From the IMG/VR virus record IMGVR_UViG_3300005613_000333, positions 1 to 28,132 of that record: a stretch of 28,132 nucleotides of DNA. The stretch is one strand, 5' to 3'. A program made the translations under genes and the position numbers. Shown in pieces: positions 14,552-22,795 of this stretch; within the stretch, counting starts at the first letter, position 1, and each line of letters opens with the position of its first letter. Origin of the DNA: a virus. The notes under the pieces were generated by a model. The model had not been told where the DNA came from. It did no database searches and worked only from the letters and a program-made list of their open reading frames with translations.

Positions 14552-17098
14552 ATGGCTCAAACCGCTCAAATAAATATCAATTTAAATGCTAAACAAGCAC
14601 AATCAGAATTCGATAATTTAAGAAAGAATCTAAGTGTTGCCAATAAAGAATTAGAATCACTAATCAAAACATATGGTGAGAATTCCAAACAGGCTGATAA
14701 GCAACGTAAAGTAATTGCTGGTCTATCACTTGAATACGATAAATTAAATAAAGAATTTACTGATTTAGGTGCTACCTTTGAAGATGTTGCTGGTGAAATG
14801 AAACCATTAACAGGTAGATTAGGTGAAATAGAAGATCGATTATATGAATTAAGTTTAGCTGGTGAAGCAGGTACCAAAACATTCAATGATTTGGTTGCTG
14901 AAGCTGGTAGAATGAGACAAACCATTATTGAAACTGATAGACAAGTTGATGCTGCCGCATTAACATTAGACCAAAAATTAGGTGGAGCTTTAATGGGTAT
15001 TACCTCTACCTTCGCTATAGCACAAGGAGCTATGGGTATATTTGGTGCTGAATCAGAGAATGTTGAGAAGGCACTATTAAAGGTTCAATCAGCGGTAGCA
15101 TTATTACAAGGATTTAAAGAATTAAAAGAGGCAGCACCAATCTTTAAAGGTATAGCAACTCAAGTATTAAAAACACAAGCTGGTCAAATGGCATTAAACG
15201 CAGCAATGAAAGTATATGCTGTGGTAACAAAAGCAATGACAGCTGTACAATGGGCCTTCAATGCCGCACTAAATGCTAACCCAATTGGTGCTATAGTTAT
15301 TGCCATAACTGCTTTAATTGCTGCTGGTTACGCTTTAATAAAATTATTCTCTTGGTTTACAGAAGATACAATATCTGCTGCTGAGGCAAACGAACAGTTA
15401 AATGCTAGTATTGAGAAACAAAACGCTTTATTCGAAGATAACGCTAATAAAATAAGAAAGAATGCTGAGAATAGAAGAAGATTATTGGAAATATCTGGAG
15501 CCTCAGAAGAACAATTACATCAAGATACATTAAGAAGATTAAAAGAAGAAGAGGATTTAAGAAAAGAAGAATTAACTAATGTAAAAGATCGTTTAAAAGA
15601 ACGTAGAGAGTTATATAAACAAGCTAAAAAAGAAGAAGATGATGATACTGCTAGAGCAATTAAAGAAGAAATACAAAAAGATAAAGAAAGATACAAAGAG
15701 CTAGAATTAAATAATAAAGAATATAATATAGCTGTAAAAGAAGAGAATAAGAGGTATCAAGAAGAAAAAGAAAAAGAAGATCAAAAAGCAGCTGAAGAAG
15801 AAGATAGAAGAAGACGTGAGGCTATAGATAAGTATAAACAATATCTACAAAATAGACTTTCAGCTGAAAGACAAATACAAGATTTAGAACTTTCTTTAAT
15901 GAAAGAAGGTTTAGATAAACAATTAAAAGAAAATGAATTAAACTTCGATAGATTAGTTGAGGATACAAAAAGTAATACCAACTTAACTCAAAAAGAAAAA
16001 GAGAGGATAATCTCTTTATATGAAAAACAAAGAAAAGATAAAGAAGATAAAATAAGAAAAGATTTCTTAGATGCTGAAAAAGAAAAGTTAGATAAACAAA
16101 ATCAACAAATAAAAGCAGCACAAGATGAATGGGCTCAACAAGAAGAAGATTTTTATGCTGAATATGAACAAAATACTTTATCGACACAAGAATTAGAAGT
16201 TAGAGCTGTAGAAGATAAATATTTTAGATTAATAGAACTTGCCAAACAATATGGTTTAGATACAGCAGAATTAGAAAGAAGACAACAAGAAGAAATTAAT
16301 AAGATTAATAAAGAGTATGAGGATGAAAGAATAGCTAATACTAAAACTAGTGTTCAAAAATTCGCTGAAAATGCTTTAGAAGTAATCGATACTTGGGGTA
16401 GTCAAGTTTTGGCTGTTGGTCAAGCAGTAGCTGATGCCTTTAATGTTATAGCTGAAAATCAATTAGCTCAAATTGAACAAAGTTATAATGAAGAGGCGAC
16501 AGCACAAGAACAAATGTTAGCTAATGGTCTTATTAATCGTCAAGAATATGATGACAATCTTGAACAACTTGACCGTTCAAGAATGGAAAAAGAAAAGGCT
16601 ATAAAAAGAAAACAGTTCCAAATAGATAAAGCTAATAGAATAGCTGAAGCGATTATGAGTGGAGCTCAATCAGTATTATCAGCCTTAACTATTCCACCAC
16701 CAGTAGGTACAATAATGGCAGCAATAAATGGAGCTTTAGCAGCAACACAAATTGGTATAATATCAGCACAACAATTTAAGGCAGCAAGAGGTGGTATTGT
16801 TCCAGGTAATGGTCCAGGTAATGTTGATTCGGTACCTTCGTTATTAGCTCCAGGTGAAGCAGTTATTAACGCTAATTCAGCAGCAATGTTCCCTAATCTA
16901 TTATCAATGGTTAATCAGGCTGGTGGAGGACAACCATTGGTACCTGATACTGCTAATATTGGTTCAGGTTCAGCTGGTAGTGGTACTATCTTTACTGAAA
17001 ATAAACAACAATCACCATTAAAGGCTTATGTTGTGGAATCAGAAATGACATCAGCACAAAAAAGAGTTAACAGAATCGAAAGAGCTGTTGAGTATTAA
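14552..17098 (+). CDS. Tape measure protein
   Basis: An 848-residue protein with the classic layout. An N-terminal coiled coil (about 10-75) is followed by hydrophobic segments: GALMGITSTFAIAQGAMGIF at about 145-165, and ANPIGAIVIAITALIAAGYA at about 245-270. A very long charged coiled coil (about 280-620, dense in KEEE/RRR runs) comes next. Another hydrophobic stretch near 700-750 leads to a Gly-Pro-rich end containing GGIVPGNGPGNVDSVPSLLA, then PGEAVINANSAAMF, a C-terminal signature widely shared by tape measures. It sets tail length and helps DNA cross the host envelope. At the usual ~0.15 nm per residue it predicts a tail of roughly 125 nm, implying a long-tailed (siphovirus-like) particle. 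Confidence 0.93.
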   Translation: MAQTAQININLNAKQAQSEFDNLRKNLSVANKELESLIKTYGENSKQADKQRKVIAGLSLEYDKLNKEFTDLGATFEDVAGEMKPLTGRLGEIEDRLYELSLAGEAGTKTFNDLVAEAGRMRQTIIETDRQVDAAALTLDQKLGGALMGITSTFAIAQGAMGIFGAESENVEKALLKVQSAVALLQGFKELKEAAPIFKGIATQVLKTQAGQMALNAAMKVYAVVTKAMTAVQWAFNAALNANPIGAIVIAITALIAAGYALIKLFSWFTEDTISAAEANEQLNASIEKQNALFEDNANKIRKNAENRRRLLEISGASEEQLHQDTLRRLKEEEDLRKEELTNVKDRLKERRELYKQAKKEEDDDTARAIKEEIQKDKERYKELELNNKEYNIAVKEENKRYQEEKEKEDQKAAEEEDRRRREAIDKYKQYLQNRLSAERQIQDLELSLMKEGLDKQLKENELNFDRLVEDTKSNTNLTQKEKERIISLYEKQRKDKEDKIRKDFLDAEKEKLDKQNQQIKAAQDEWAQQEEDFYAEYEQNTLSTQELEVRAVEDKYFRLIELAKQYGLDTAELERRQQEEINKINKEYEDERIANTKTSVQKFAENALEVIDTWGSQVLAVGQAVADAFNVIAENQLAQIEQSYNEEATAQEQMLANGLINRQEYDDNLEQLDRSRMEKEKAIKRKQFQIDKANRIAEAIMSGAQSVLSALTIPPPVGTIMAAINGALAATQIGIISAQQFKAARGGIVPGNGPGNVDSVPSLLAPGEAVINANSAAMFPNLLSMVNQAGGGQPLVPDTANIGSGSAGSGTIFTENKQQSPLKAYVVESEMTSAQKRVNRIERAVEY

Positions 17099-17122
17099 AC
17101 ATAACAATAAAAAAAATATTTA
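17097..17122 (+). promoter_or_regulatory. Class 1 promoter-like element before the protease gene
   Basis: AAACA (17097-17101, overlapping the tape measure stop codon), 14 bases, ATATTTA (17116-17122). The ATG is only 5 bases further, which implies a leaderless transcript. Confidence 0.55.
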
Positions 17123-17127
17123 AGATT

Positions 17128-17796
17128 ATGGAAAAAAATAATAAAGATATACCAGTTATTTATTTGGATATTGATGAGTTAGATATGAAGTCGGGAATGG
17201 ACGCTTTATCTTTTGTATCTTCTCCAGCAACAGAAATAACTTGGACTATGTTTAAGAATGAAAATATTGGTAACGATATTCTAACTAAAGCAGTATTCGA
17301 AAAAGATAAAAATGGTGATTATAAAAAAATGATTACCTCTCCTATAATGTTAGCTGAAACTGAAATCCTAAGATTTAACCCAATCATAGGGCATTATTAT
17401 GTTAAATTCACAGAGGATACCATTCTAAAAATGATGAAGAAGTATTTTAAAGAAAATAAAATACATAGAATCAATGAACAACACGACCCAACAAGAGCTG
17501 TTGATAATGTTTTTATGGTTGAATCATTTATAGTTGGTGATAATGTAAAATCTGAGTTATATCCTAATATTCCAAAAGGTAGTTGGGTAGCCACTTTTTA
17601 TGTTGAAGATGACCAATATTGGGATGATAAAGTTTTAAATGGTGAATTTACAGGTTTTTCTTTAGAAGGTGGTTTTATCGAAATGTGGGAAAAAGATCTT
17701 TATGATATGATTTATTCCAAAATAGAAGAAGTTTTATTCTCAGAATCAACTGAGGACCAAATAATAGAAGAATTAAAAAACATACTTAATTTATGA
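17128..17796 (+). CDS. Prohead maturation protease, XkdF-like (Peptidase_S78_2)
   Basis: A 222-residue serine protease of the PBSX XkdF type. Characteristic segments are MDALSFVSSPATEITW (24-39), INEQHDPTRAVDNVFMVESF (115-134) and WVATFYVEDDQYWDDKVLNG (153-172), ending in EFTGFSLEGGF. His119 and Ser133 are the likely catalytic pair, as in related capsid proteases. It would cleave the scaffold and capsid N-terminus during head maturation. It lies two genes before the scaffold-like protein and major capsid, consistent with that role, although portal is far downstream instead of adjacent. Its end overlaps the holin start by ATGA. The C-terminal 30 residues are an acidic helix of unknown use. Confidence 0.85.
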   Translation: MEKNNKDIPVIYLDIDELDMKSGMDALSFVSSPATEITWTMFKNENIGNDILTKAVFEKDKNGDYKKMITSPIMLAETEILRFNPIIGHYYVKFTEDTILKMMKKYFKENKIHRINEQHDPTRAVDNVFMVESFIVGDNVKSELYPNIPKGSWVATFYVEDDQYWDDKVLNGEFTGFSLEGGFIEMWEKDLYDMIYSKIEEVLFSESTEDQIIEELKNILNL

Positions 17797-18224
17797 AAAC
17801 TTTTTTATACGGATTACTAAGCTCAATATTTGTATTCTTAACACCTGTCTTACCATTAATCATTTTGGTGGGATTCTTTATTTCAGCTGATACAATATTA
17901 GGTGTTTATACAGCTAAAAAATTAAAGAATAAAGTAACTAGTCGTAAACTATCTAGAATAATCGGTAAACTAATTATTTACAATGGAACTATTTTATTAG
18001 TCTTTGGTTTAGATACACAGATATTTGGGATGTTTATTGAAACAGATTTATTGATCACCAAGTTGGGAGCTGGTGTACTTTGTTTCATCGAAGGATTCTC
18101 AATAGATGAAAACATTAGAAAAATCAATAAAGATAAAGGTATCGTTTATTATGTACAAAAGATGTTTGACTTAATAAAAACAACTAAAAGTAAATATAAC
18201 GATACTTTTATAAAGGATAATTAA
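17793..18224 (+). CDS. Holin (phi29/Cph1-like type)
   Basis: A 143-residue membrane protein with hydrophobic segments at about 4-40, 57-75 and 88-103. The family-like sequence ADTILGVYTAKKLKNKVTSR lies between the first and second, where a 'D..lG...A.k....sS..l' pattern is typical of Phage_holin_4-type proteins. The C-terminus is charged and cytoplasmic-looking. It would form lesions in the inner membrane at the end of infection. It is embedded between the protease and scaffold genes, not beside an endolysin, and no endolysin is recognised anywhere. Start overlaps the protease stop (ATGA). Confidence 0.78.
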   Translation: MKTFLYGLLSSIFVFLTPVLPLIILVGFFISADTILGVYTAKKLKNKVTSRKLSRIIGKLIIYNGTILLVFGLDTQIFGMFIETDLLITKLGAGVLCFIEGFSIDENIRKINKDKGIVYYVQKMFDLIKTTKSKYNDTFIKDN

Positions 18225-18228
18225 TATT

Positions 18229-18254
18229 AAACAGTATTAAATAATAAATATTTA
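18229..18254 (+). promoter_or_regulatory. Class 1 promoter-like element before scaffold and major capsid
   Basis: AAACA (18229-18233), 14 bases, ATATTTA (18248-18254); ATG after 15 bases. Nearest recognisable promoter for the capsid gene. Confidence 0.62.
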
Positions 18255-18269
18255 GTTAAAAATATAACA

Positions 18270-19037
18270 ATGGATAAGAAAACTATTATAACACAAATTA
18301 AAGAATTCTTTTCATCAACTGAAGAAAAATTCGAAAAGGACTATAAGACTGTAGACGGTAGAATTATTAGATGTTACGGTGAAGGATTAGAAGTAGGTGA
18401 AGAAGTTAAAGAAATCACTGAAGAAGGAGAAATGGCATTAGAAGATGCTAATTATGAACTAGAAGATGGTTTAGTTATTTCAGTAATAGAAGGTAAAATA
18501 TCTGAAATTCAAGAAGTAACAGCTCCTGAAGAAGTAGAAGAATCATTAGAACAAGAAACAACTATTGAAATGGCTGAAGTTGAAACTGAATTAACTGATG
18601 GTACTAAAGTTAAAGTTACTACTGTAGCTGAAGATGGTACATTAGCAATCGGTGACAAAGTTGAAGTTATGGATGAAGAAGGTAATTGGGTTAACGCTCC
18701 TGAAGGTAAACACGAAACTGTAGATGGTTTAATCATCTATGTTGATGCTGAAGGTTTAATCAATGAAATCGAAACTCCAGCAACTGAAGAAGTTACTGAA
18801 GAAATGGAAGAAGTTGTTGAAGAAGTTAACGATGAAATGTTTAATTCAATCAATCTAATCTTAGAAGAGGTTAAATCATTAAGAGAAGAATTAAATTCAA
18901 TAAAAGAAGAAAATACAGAACTTAAATCTAGAGTTGAAACATTTGCTAAGGCACCATCTGATAAGCCTTTAAATAAAACTCCTGATTTTAATAAATTAAA
19001 TAAAGAAGAAAGACTAAAATTCTTCGGAAAAAAATAA
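18270..19037 (+). CDS. Scaffold-like acidic protein
   Basis: A 255-residue, very acidic protein directly before the major capsid gene, with scaffold architecture. Two similar beta modules come first. One is at about 25-88, reading VDGRIIRCYGEGLEVGEEVK and then ELEDGLVISVIEGKISEIQE. The other is at about 107-167, reading LTDGTKVKVTTVAEDGTLAI and then ETVDGLIIYVDAEGLINEIE. A Glu/Val-rich linker (170-190) follows, then a C-terminal coiled coil (about 190-225, INLILEEVKSLREELNSIKE) and a short basic tail ending RLKFFGKK. Scaffolds typically combine acidity, coiled coil and a basic C-terminus that contacts capsid. It is likely removed by the protease at 17128. Codons are richer in C-ending forms than in early genes, as in the capsid gene. 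Confidence 0.72.
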   Translation: MDKKTIITQIKEFFSSTEEKFEKDYKTVDGRIIRCYGEGLEVGEEVKEITEEGEMALEDANYELEDGLVISVIEGKISEIQEVTAPEEVEESLEQETTIEMAEVETELTDGTKVKVTTVAEDGTLAIGDKVEVMDEEGNWVNAPEGKHETVDGLIIYVDAEGLINEIETPATEEVTEEMEEVVEEVNDEMFNSINLILEEVKSLREELNSIKEENTELKSRVETFAKAPSDKPLNKTPDFNKLNKEERLKFFGKK

Positions 19038-19062
19038 TAAAAATTAATAAAAAAAATTAGTT

Positions 19063-19992
19063 ATGGCATTAAATGTAAATGGTTTGACGGCATATGTTGA
19101 CGAAAACAAAATGGCGTTAATCAAAAAAGCAGTATTAGGTGGTAGAACATTAGAATTTATTACAGTTCAACCTGATATCAAAAGTTCAGCAACAATCAAT
19201 ATCATTAATTCTGATTTGGTTGCTCAAGCTGGTTCTTGTGGTTGGGATGAAGATGGTGAGACTATCTTAACTCAACAAAGTCTTTCAGTATGTCCAATTA
19301 AAGTAAACGAAGCTATTTGTTTGGATACATTGGAAACTTATTACACTCAAAAAATGATGAACCCAGGTTCATATAACGAGGACATTCCTTTTGAAGAAAT
19401 TTTTTCTTCTGAGAAAGCTGACAAAATCAACGCTCTTATCGATGATATCGTATGGAAAGGTGATACTGTCGCTGGTTCTGGTAACTTAGCATTATGTGAT
19501 GGTTACATCTATTTGGCTGATAATGATTGGGCAGGTACAGTTGTTACTGGTAACACAGGAGCTGTTACAGCTGTTACAGCAGCAAACGTTATCGATGTTG
19601 TTGACGCAATGACAGCAGTTGTTCCTTCTGATGTAATCGCAATGAATGACTTAGTATTATTTATGGGTTATGATATGTACAGAACATATTCATTAGCTCT
19701 TAGAAACGCTAACTTATTCCACTACACAGGAGCTGAAAACCAAGGAGAAGATTTCTCTCAAATGGTTCCTGGTACTAACATCAAAGTTGTAGCAGTTAGA
19801 GGTCTTAACGGTACTAACAAAATGTTCTTATCTCCAGCATCTAACTTGTATTTCGGTACTGATCTATTATCAGATTCTGAAGAGTTTAGAATTTTCTATT
19901 CTCAAGACAACGATGAAGTAAGATTCAGAGCTAAGTGGAAAATGGGTGTACAAGCTGCGTTCCCTGAATTCGTAGTTTATTTCTCTCTATAA
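19063..19992 (+). CDS. Major capsid protein
   Basis: A 309-residue protein, HK97-fold type by position and features, starting MALNVNGLTAYVDENKMALI. The elements are an N-terminal helix, then PDIKSSATINIINSDLVAQA, then ETYYTQKMMNPGSYNEDIPF (long helix and E-loop area). A P-domain helix (ADKINALIDDIVWKGDT) follows, and the C-terminal strands read EFRIFYSQDNDEVRFRAKWK, then MGVQAAFPEFVVYFSL. The A-rich leader, C-ending codons (AAC, ATC, TTC) and following strong terminator fit very high expression. The protein-family similarity is my recollection of Bacteroidota phage capsids, not a search result. Confidence 0.85.
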   Translation: MALNVNGLTAYVDENKMALIKKAVLGGRTLEFITVQPDIKSSATINIINSDLVAQAGSCGWDEDGETILTQQSLSVCPIKVNEAICLDTLETYYTQKMMNPGSYNEDIPFEEIFSSEKADKINALIDDIVWKGDTVAGSGNLALCDGYIYLADNDWAGTVVTGNTGAVTAVTAANVIDVVDAMTAVVPSDVIAMNDLVLFMGYDMYRTYSLALRNANLFHYTGAENQGEDFSQMVPGTNIKVVAVRGLNGTNKMFLSPASNLYFGTDLLSDSEEFRIFYSQDNDEVRFRAKWKMGVQAAFPEFVVYFSL

Positions 19993-20007
19993 TATATTAA
20001 TATGATT

Positions 20008-20030
20008 GGGGGAGTTTATCTCCCCCTTTT
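20008..20030 (+). terminator. Terminator after the capsid gene, inside a larger stem
   Basis: Stem 20008-20014 with 20020-20026 (GGGGGAG/CTCCCCC), 5-base loop, then four T. An outer 8-bp stem (19983-19990 CTCTCTAT with 20031-20038 ATAGAGAG) encloses it and reaches into the capsid stop codon. The T-tract is short and no class 1 element follows before the next gene, so partial read-through is likely. Confidence 0.82.
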
Positions 20031-20078
20031 ATAGAGAGTAGAAAAAAAATAATAAAATTAAAATAAAAAAATAAAATT

Positions 20079-20600
20079 ATGGCATTTAATTGTATATTAG
20101 ACCAAGGTTATACATTAGGTTGTTCATCAATTGGTGGTGTTGAAAAAGTATGGATTGGAACTTGGAGTTCTGATTCTGAATACTCTTTTGACATTGACAA
20201 TGTGATAACTGGTGTAACTAGTGGTGCAACTGTATATTTAATGGAAACTGATATCGAGATTGCTGGTCTTACACAAACAGGACAATTCTCAAGAGAGAAT
20301 GGTACGGTATTTTATGAATCAACTCTTTCTATTAAATTTATGGAATTGACAGCAGAAGTAAGAAACTTAGCGGTAGCTATCGGTAGAGCTCCATTATTCG
20401 CAGTTATTAAATCTAACGCAGGAGCATACTACGTATGTGGTTTAGAAACAGCAGGTAGAGCTACTACAGGTGAACTTTCATTAGGAGTTGCTTTAGGTGA
20501 TATGAATGGTGCTTCATTCGAAATCACTTGGAAATCAGCTAATGGTGTATATCTAATGGAAGAAGCAGTTCTTGGAACAGATATTACAGTAGGATCTTAA
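20079..20600 (+). CDS. Probable major tail tube protein
   Basis: A 173-residue beta-rich protein starting MAFNCILDQGYTLGCSSIGG. Features are VEKVWIGTWSSDSEYSFDID, then TVYLMETDIEIAGLTQTGQF (tube-type beta sandwich with a long loop), and a helix SIKFMELTAEVRNLAVAIGR, then ELSLGVALGDMNGASFEITW. Size, fold pattern, the single-gene setting between terminators and C-enriched codons match a tail tube subunit expressed in hundreds of copies. A head decoration protein is the main alternative. No class 1 element lies between the upstream terminator and this gene; only an A-rich leader is seen. It may depend on read-through from the capsid transcript. Confidence 0.68.
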   Translation: MAFNCILDQGYTLGCSSIGGVEKVWIGTWSSDSEYSFDIDNVITGVTSGATVYLMETDIEIAGLTQTGQFSRENGTVFYESTLSIKFMELTAEVRNLAVAIGRAPLFAVIKSNAGAYYVCGLETAGRATTGELSLGVALGDMNGASFEITWKSANGVYLMEEAVLGTDITVGS

Positions 20601-20612
20601 TCTTTCATCATC

Positions 20613-20630
20613 AAGGATTCTGTCCTTTTT
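20613..20630 (+). terminator. First of two tandem hairpins after the tail tube gene
   Basis: Stem 20613-20617 with 20623-20627 (AAGGA/TCCTT) and a T-run at 20626-20630. A short terminator. Confidence 0.55.
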
Positions 20631-20645
20631 CGTTTTAGTATATGG

Positions 20646-20670
20646 ACCCCCGCAGAAATGTGGGGGTTTC
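20646..20670 (+). terminator. Second, stronger hairpin after the tail tube gene
   Basis: 9-bp stem 20646-20654 with 20659-20667 (five G-C pairs, one G-T) capped by a GAAA tetraloop, followed by a broken T-tract. Together with the preceding hairpin it insulates the highly expressed gene. Confidence 0.75.
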
Positions 20671-20681
20671 TTATTTAATTT

Positions 20682-20707
20682 AAACAAAAAAATAGATCCT
20701 ATATTTA
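20682..20707 (+). promoter_or_regulatory. Class 1 promoter-like element before the portal unit
   Basis: AAACA (20682-20686), 14 bases, ATATTTA (20701-20707); ATG after 12 bases, just downstream of the double terminator. Confidence 0.65.
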
Positions 20708-20719
20708 TAATAAAATTAT

Positions 20720-21088
20720 ATGATTAAGCTCTATAAAAATGAAACCAATTTGGTACCTTTTACTTTGTTTGAGAAAACAACTTTGGTTGGTGCTGAATAT
20801 ATATGTCAGTTATATAGTAATCAGAATCACGATTTAACCACTTTTTGGTTAACAGGAGACACTACTAATAACAATGCTAGGTATAATTATTTCCCAATAA
20901 ATGAAACCGCCTTAAATCTATTGCCAGGTACTTATGATTATATGGTATGGCAAACAACAGGTGCTACATTAACAGTATCAGGATTAACAGTAAATGATGT
21001 TGTAGAAACAGGTTTATGTAGAGTTATTGGTGATACTCCTACAGGATCGACATTTAACAATAATAAAACGGAATACACATTTAATTAA
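20720..21088 (+). CDS. Small beta-sandwich virion protein before portal
   Basis: A 122-residue beta protein: MIKLYKNETNLVPFTLFEKT, then YICQLYSNQNHDLTTFWLTG, then RYNYFPINETALNLLPGTYD, then GLTVNDVVETGLCRVIGDTP. The order 'MI.LYkn..N...fTl.Ekttl....Y...l.s', 'RYN.F.i', 'l..G.y.Y.v', 'vetGl..V' belongs to a recurrent protein type next to head-neck genes of Bacteroidota phages, whose function I do not know. It resembles a small Ig-like neck or decoration protein. It leads the class 1 unit that encodes portal and ends two bases before the portal ATG. Confidence 0.62.
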   Translation: MIKLYKNETNLVPFTLFEKTTLVGAEYICQLYSNQNHDLTTFWLTGDTTNNNARYNYFPINETALNLLPGTYDYMVWQTTGATLTVSGLTVNDVVETGLCRVIGDTPTGSTFNNNKTEYTFN

Positions 21089-21090
21089 TT

Positions 21091-22197
21091 ATGGAAAAAA
21101 ATTTTAAAATATACTCATTTAATCAGGCCTATCAGGCACCTGAATATAAATGGGATGCTAAAAATGGATTTATTACTTGGGGGTCAGATAATAATTATCC
21201 TCAATATCTAATAGATCTATATAATATTAATGGTTCAGCAACACATAAATCAATCATTAATAAAAAATCTAGATTGGCAACAGGATTCGGTATCAAACCA
21301 GTAACAAATCCTGAATTAAGTAAATTTATTAAAGATAAAAAATTAGAGAAATTATTTAGAAGATTAGAAAAAGACTTTGAAATCTTTAATGGTTATGCTT
21401 TTGAAATAATATGGAATAATGATGGTTCAGATTTCTCTATAAATTATGTTCCATTACATAAAATAAGAATTGGTATTCAAAATGAAGAATATTCTGAGCC
21501 ACATTTTTGGTTTAGTACTGATTGGACTAAGTATAAAAAAGAAGAATATAAGCCACAATATATAGCTAAATTCGATCCTAATATTAGAAAAGGAAAACAA
21601 CTATATTATTATACAGAAGAAAATCCACAAGCAGATGATTTATATCCAATTGCTGGTTATTCTTCAGCTATAAACTGGATTGAATTGGATTATGAAGTAT
21701 CTAAATTTCATTTAAATCAAGTTAAACAAGGATTCGCCCCATCCTTTATATTAAACTTTGCCACAGGTATTCCTACTGAAGAAGAAATGGATGAGTTTTA
21801 TCGTGATTTTAAACGTAATTATTCATCAGCTGAAAACGCAGGTAAAATAATTATCACATATTCAGAAGGAGCTGATGGTAAACCTGAATTAATACCAATT
21901 CAATTAAATGACTCTGATGAGCGTTTTATTATGTTACAGGATATGGTTGAAAAGAATATTGTTATGGGTCACGAAGTACCACCACAATTGGTTATTTTAA
22001 CACCTGGTAAATTAGGGTCTACAGATGAACGTAAGGAACTTTTACAAGAATTCCAATCATACTATATAACACCTCGTCAAGAACAATTAGAGGAGGGTGT
22101 AAATGAAGCAGTATCTTTATTAGGGTTTGGTGAAGAAGTTAAATTAAACGAATATAAAGATGTGGAAAATAAAGATAATAAACAAATAATACAGTAA
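21091..22197 (+). CDS. Portal protein
   Basis: A 368-residue portal-like protein. The N-terminal region is FITWGSDNNYPQYLIDLYNI, then GSATHKSIINKKSRLATGFG (about 27-67). The wing contains LEKDFEIFNGYAFEIIWNND. The stem/crown helix region includes IPTEEEMDEFYRDFKRNYSS and LNDSDERFIMLQDMVEKNIV, followed by GHEVPPQLVILTPGKLGSTD, a stretch close to typical portal 'f.vPp.llG....' motifs. A long helix, ELLQEFQSYYITPRQEQLEE, ends the core. The dodecameric ring at the head vertex is the docking site for terminase. It is shorter than most portals (400-500), as in minimal Bacteroidota phages. It lies downstream of the capsid gene, not next to terL. Confidence 0.83.
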   Translation: MEKNFKIYSFNQAYQAPEYKWDAKNGFITWGSDNNYPQYLIDLYNINGSATHKSIINKKSRLATGFGIKPVTNPELSKFIKDKKLEKLFRRLEKDFEIFNGYAFEIIWNNDGSDFSINYVPLHKIRIGIQNEEYSEPHFWFSTDWTKYKKEEYKPQYIAKFDPNIRKGKQLYYYTEENPQADDLYPIAGYSSAINWIELDYEVSKFHLNQVKQGFAPSFILNFATGIPTEEEMDEFYRDFKRNYSSAENAGKIIITYSEGADGKPELIPIQLNDSDERFIMLQDMVEKNIVMGHEVPPQLVILTPGKLGSTDERKELLQEFQSYYITPRQEQLEEGVNEAVSLLGFGEEVKLNEYKDVENKDNKQIIQ

Positions 22198-22199
22198 TT

Positions 22200-22784
22200 A
22201 TGGCAACATTAAAAGTTAAATTTATCAGTACTGACTATTTAAAAGAAAATACAACAATAGAAGAAAATGTTGATGACCATAAATTGGTTCCATTTATTTA
22301 TTCAGCACAAGATACACATATACAACAAGTATTAGGTGCTTCATTTTATAATAGATTAAAAGAAGGTGTGGTTAATAATAACTTAAATTCGGATGAAGAA
22401 GATTTATTACGTGATTATATTCAACCAGCATTAGCTCAATGGTCGTTTTATGAGGTTTATCCTTTTTTAAATTTTAAAGCAACCAATAAAGCAATATCAA
22501 AAGAATCTTCTGAATGGTCTCAAGCATCTGAATTGGATGAAATTAAGTATATGAGACAAAGTATTAGAGATTTGGCTGAATTTTATTTAAAAAGATTAGT
22601 TAAATTTTTATGTGATTATACACATTTATTCCCTAAATATCAGAACCCTGATTCAAAAGATAATTTACCTAAGAATAGTAAGGCCTATTTCAACGGTGTT
22701 TATTTAAGCAGACAAAAACCTAAGTGGGATATCCCAACTTATAATGAGCCTGATGAAGGTCCTGATGGATGTTACGATTGTTAA
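22200..22784 (+). CDS. Head-tail connector protein
   Basis: A 194-residue mostly helical protein two bases after the portal stop. The core pattern is VKFISTDYLKENTTIEENVD, then LVPFIYSAQDTHIQQVLGAS, then EDLLRDYIQPALAQWSFYEV. It resembles head-tail adaptor proteins (gp6/gp15-like), in which a helical bundle with a 'i..aQ..yi...lG..fy..l' motif sits under the portal. The C-terminal tail is Pro/Asp-rich and ends in GCYDC. It should link portal to the completion protein encoded at 7555. Confidence 0.72.
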   Translation: MATLKVKFISTDYLKENTTIEENVDDHKLVPFIYSAQDTHIQQVLGASFYNRLKEGVVNNNLNSDEEDLLRDYIQPALAQWSFYEVYPFLNFKATNKAISKESSEWSQASELDEIKYMRQSIRDLAEFYLKRLVKFLCDYTHLFPKYQNPDSKDNLPKNSKAYFNGVYLSRQKPKWDIPTYNEPDEGPDGCYDC

Positions 22785-22795
22785 AATAGAATATT

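Noticed and set aside
15822-16187. Minus-strand ORF of 121 codons inside the tape measure gene
   Set aside because: Its Leu/Phe/Val-rich composition is the antisense of a Lys/Glu/Gln-rich coiled coil; a shadow, not a membrane protein.
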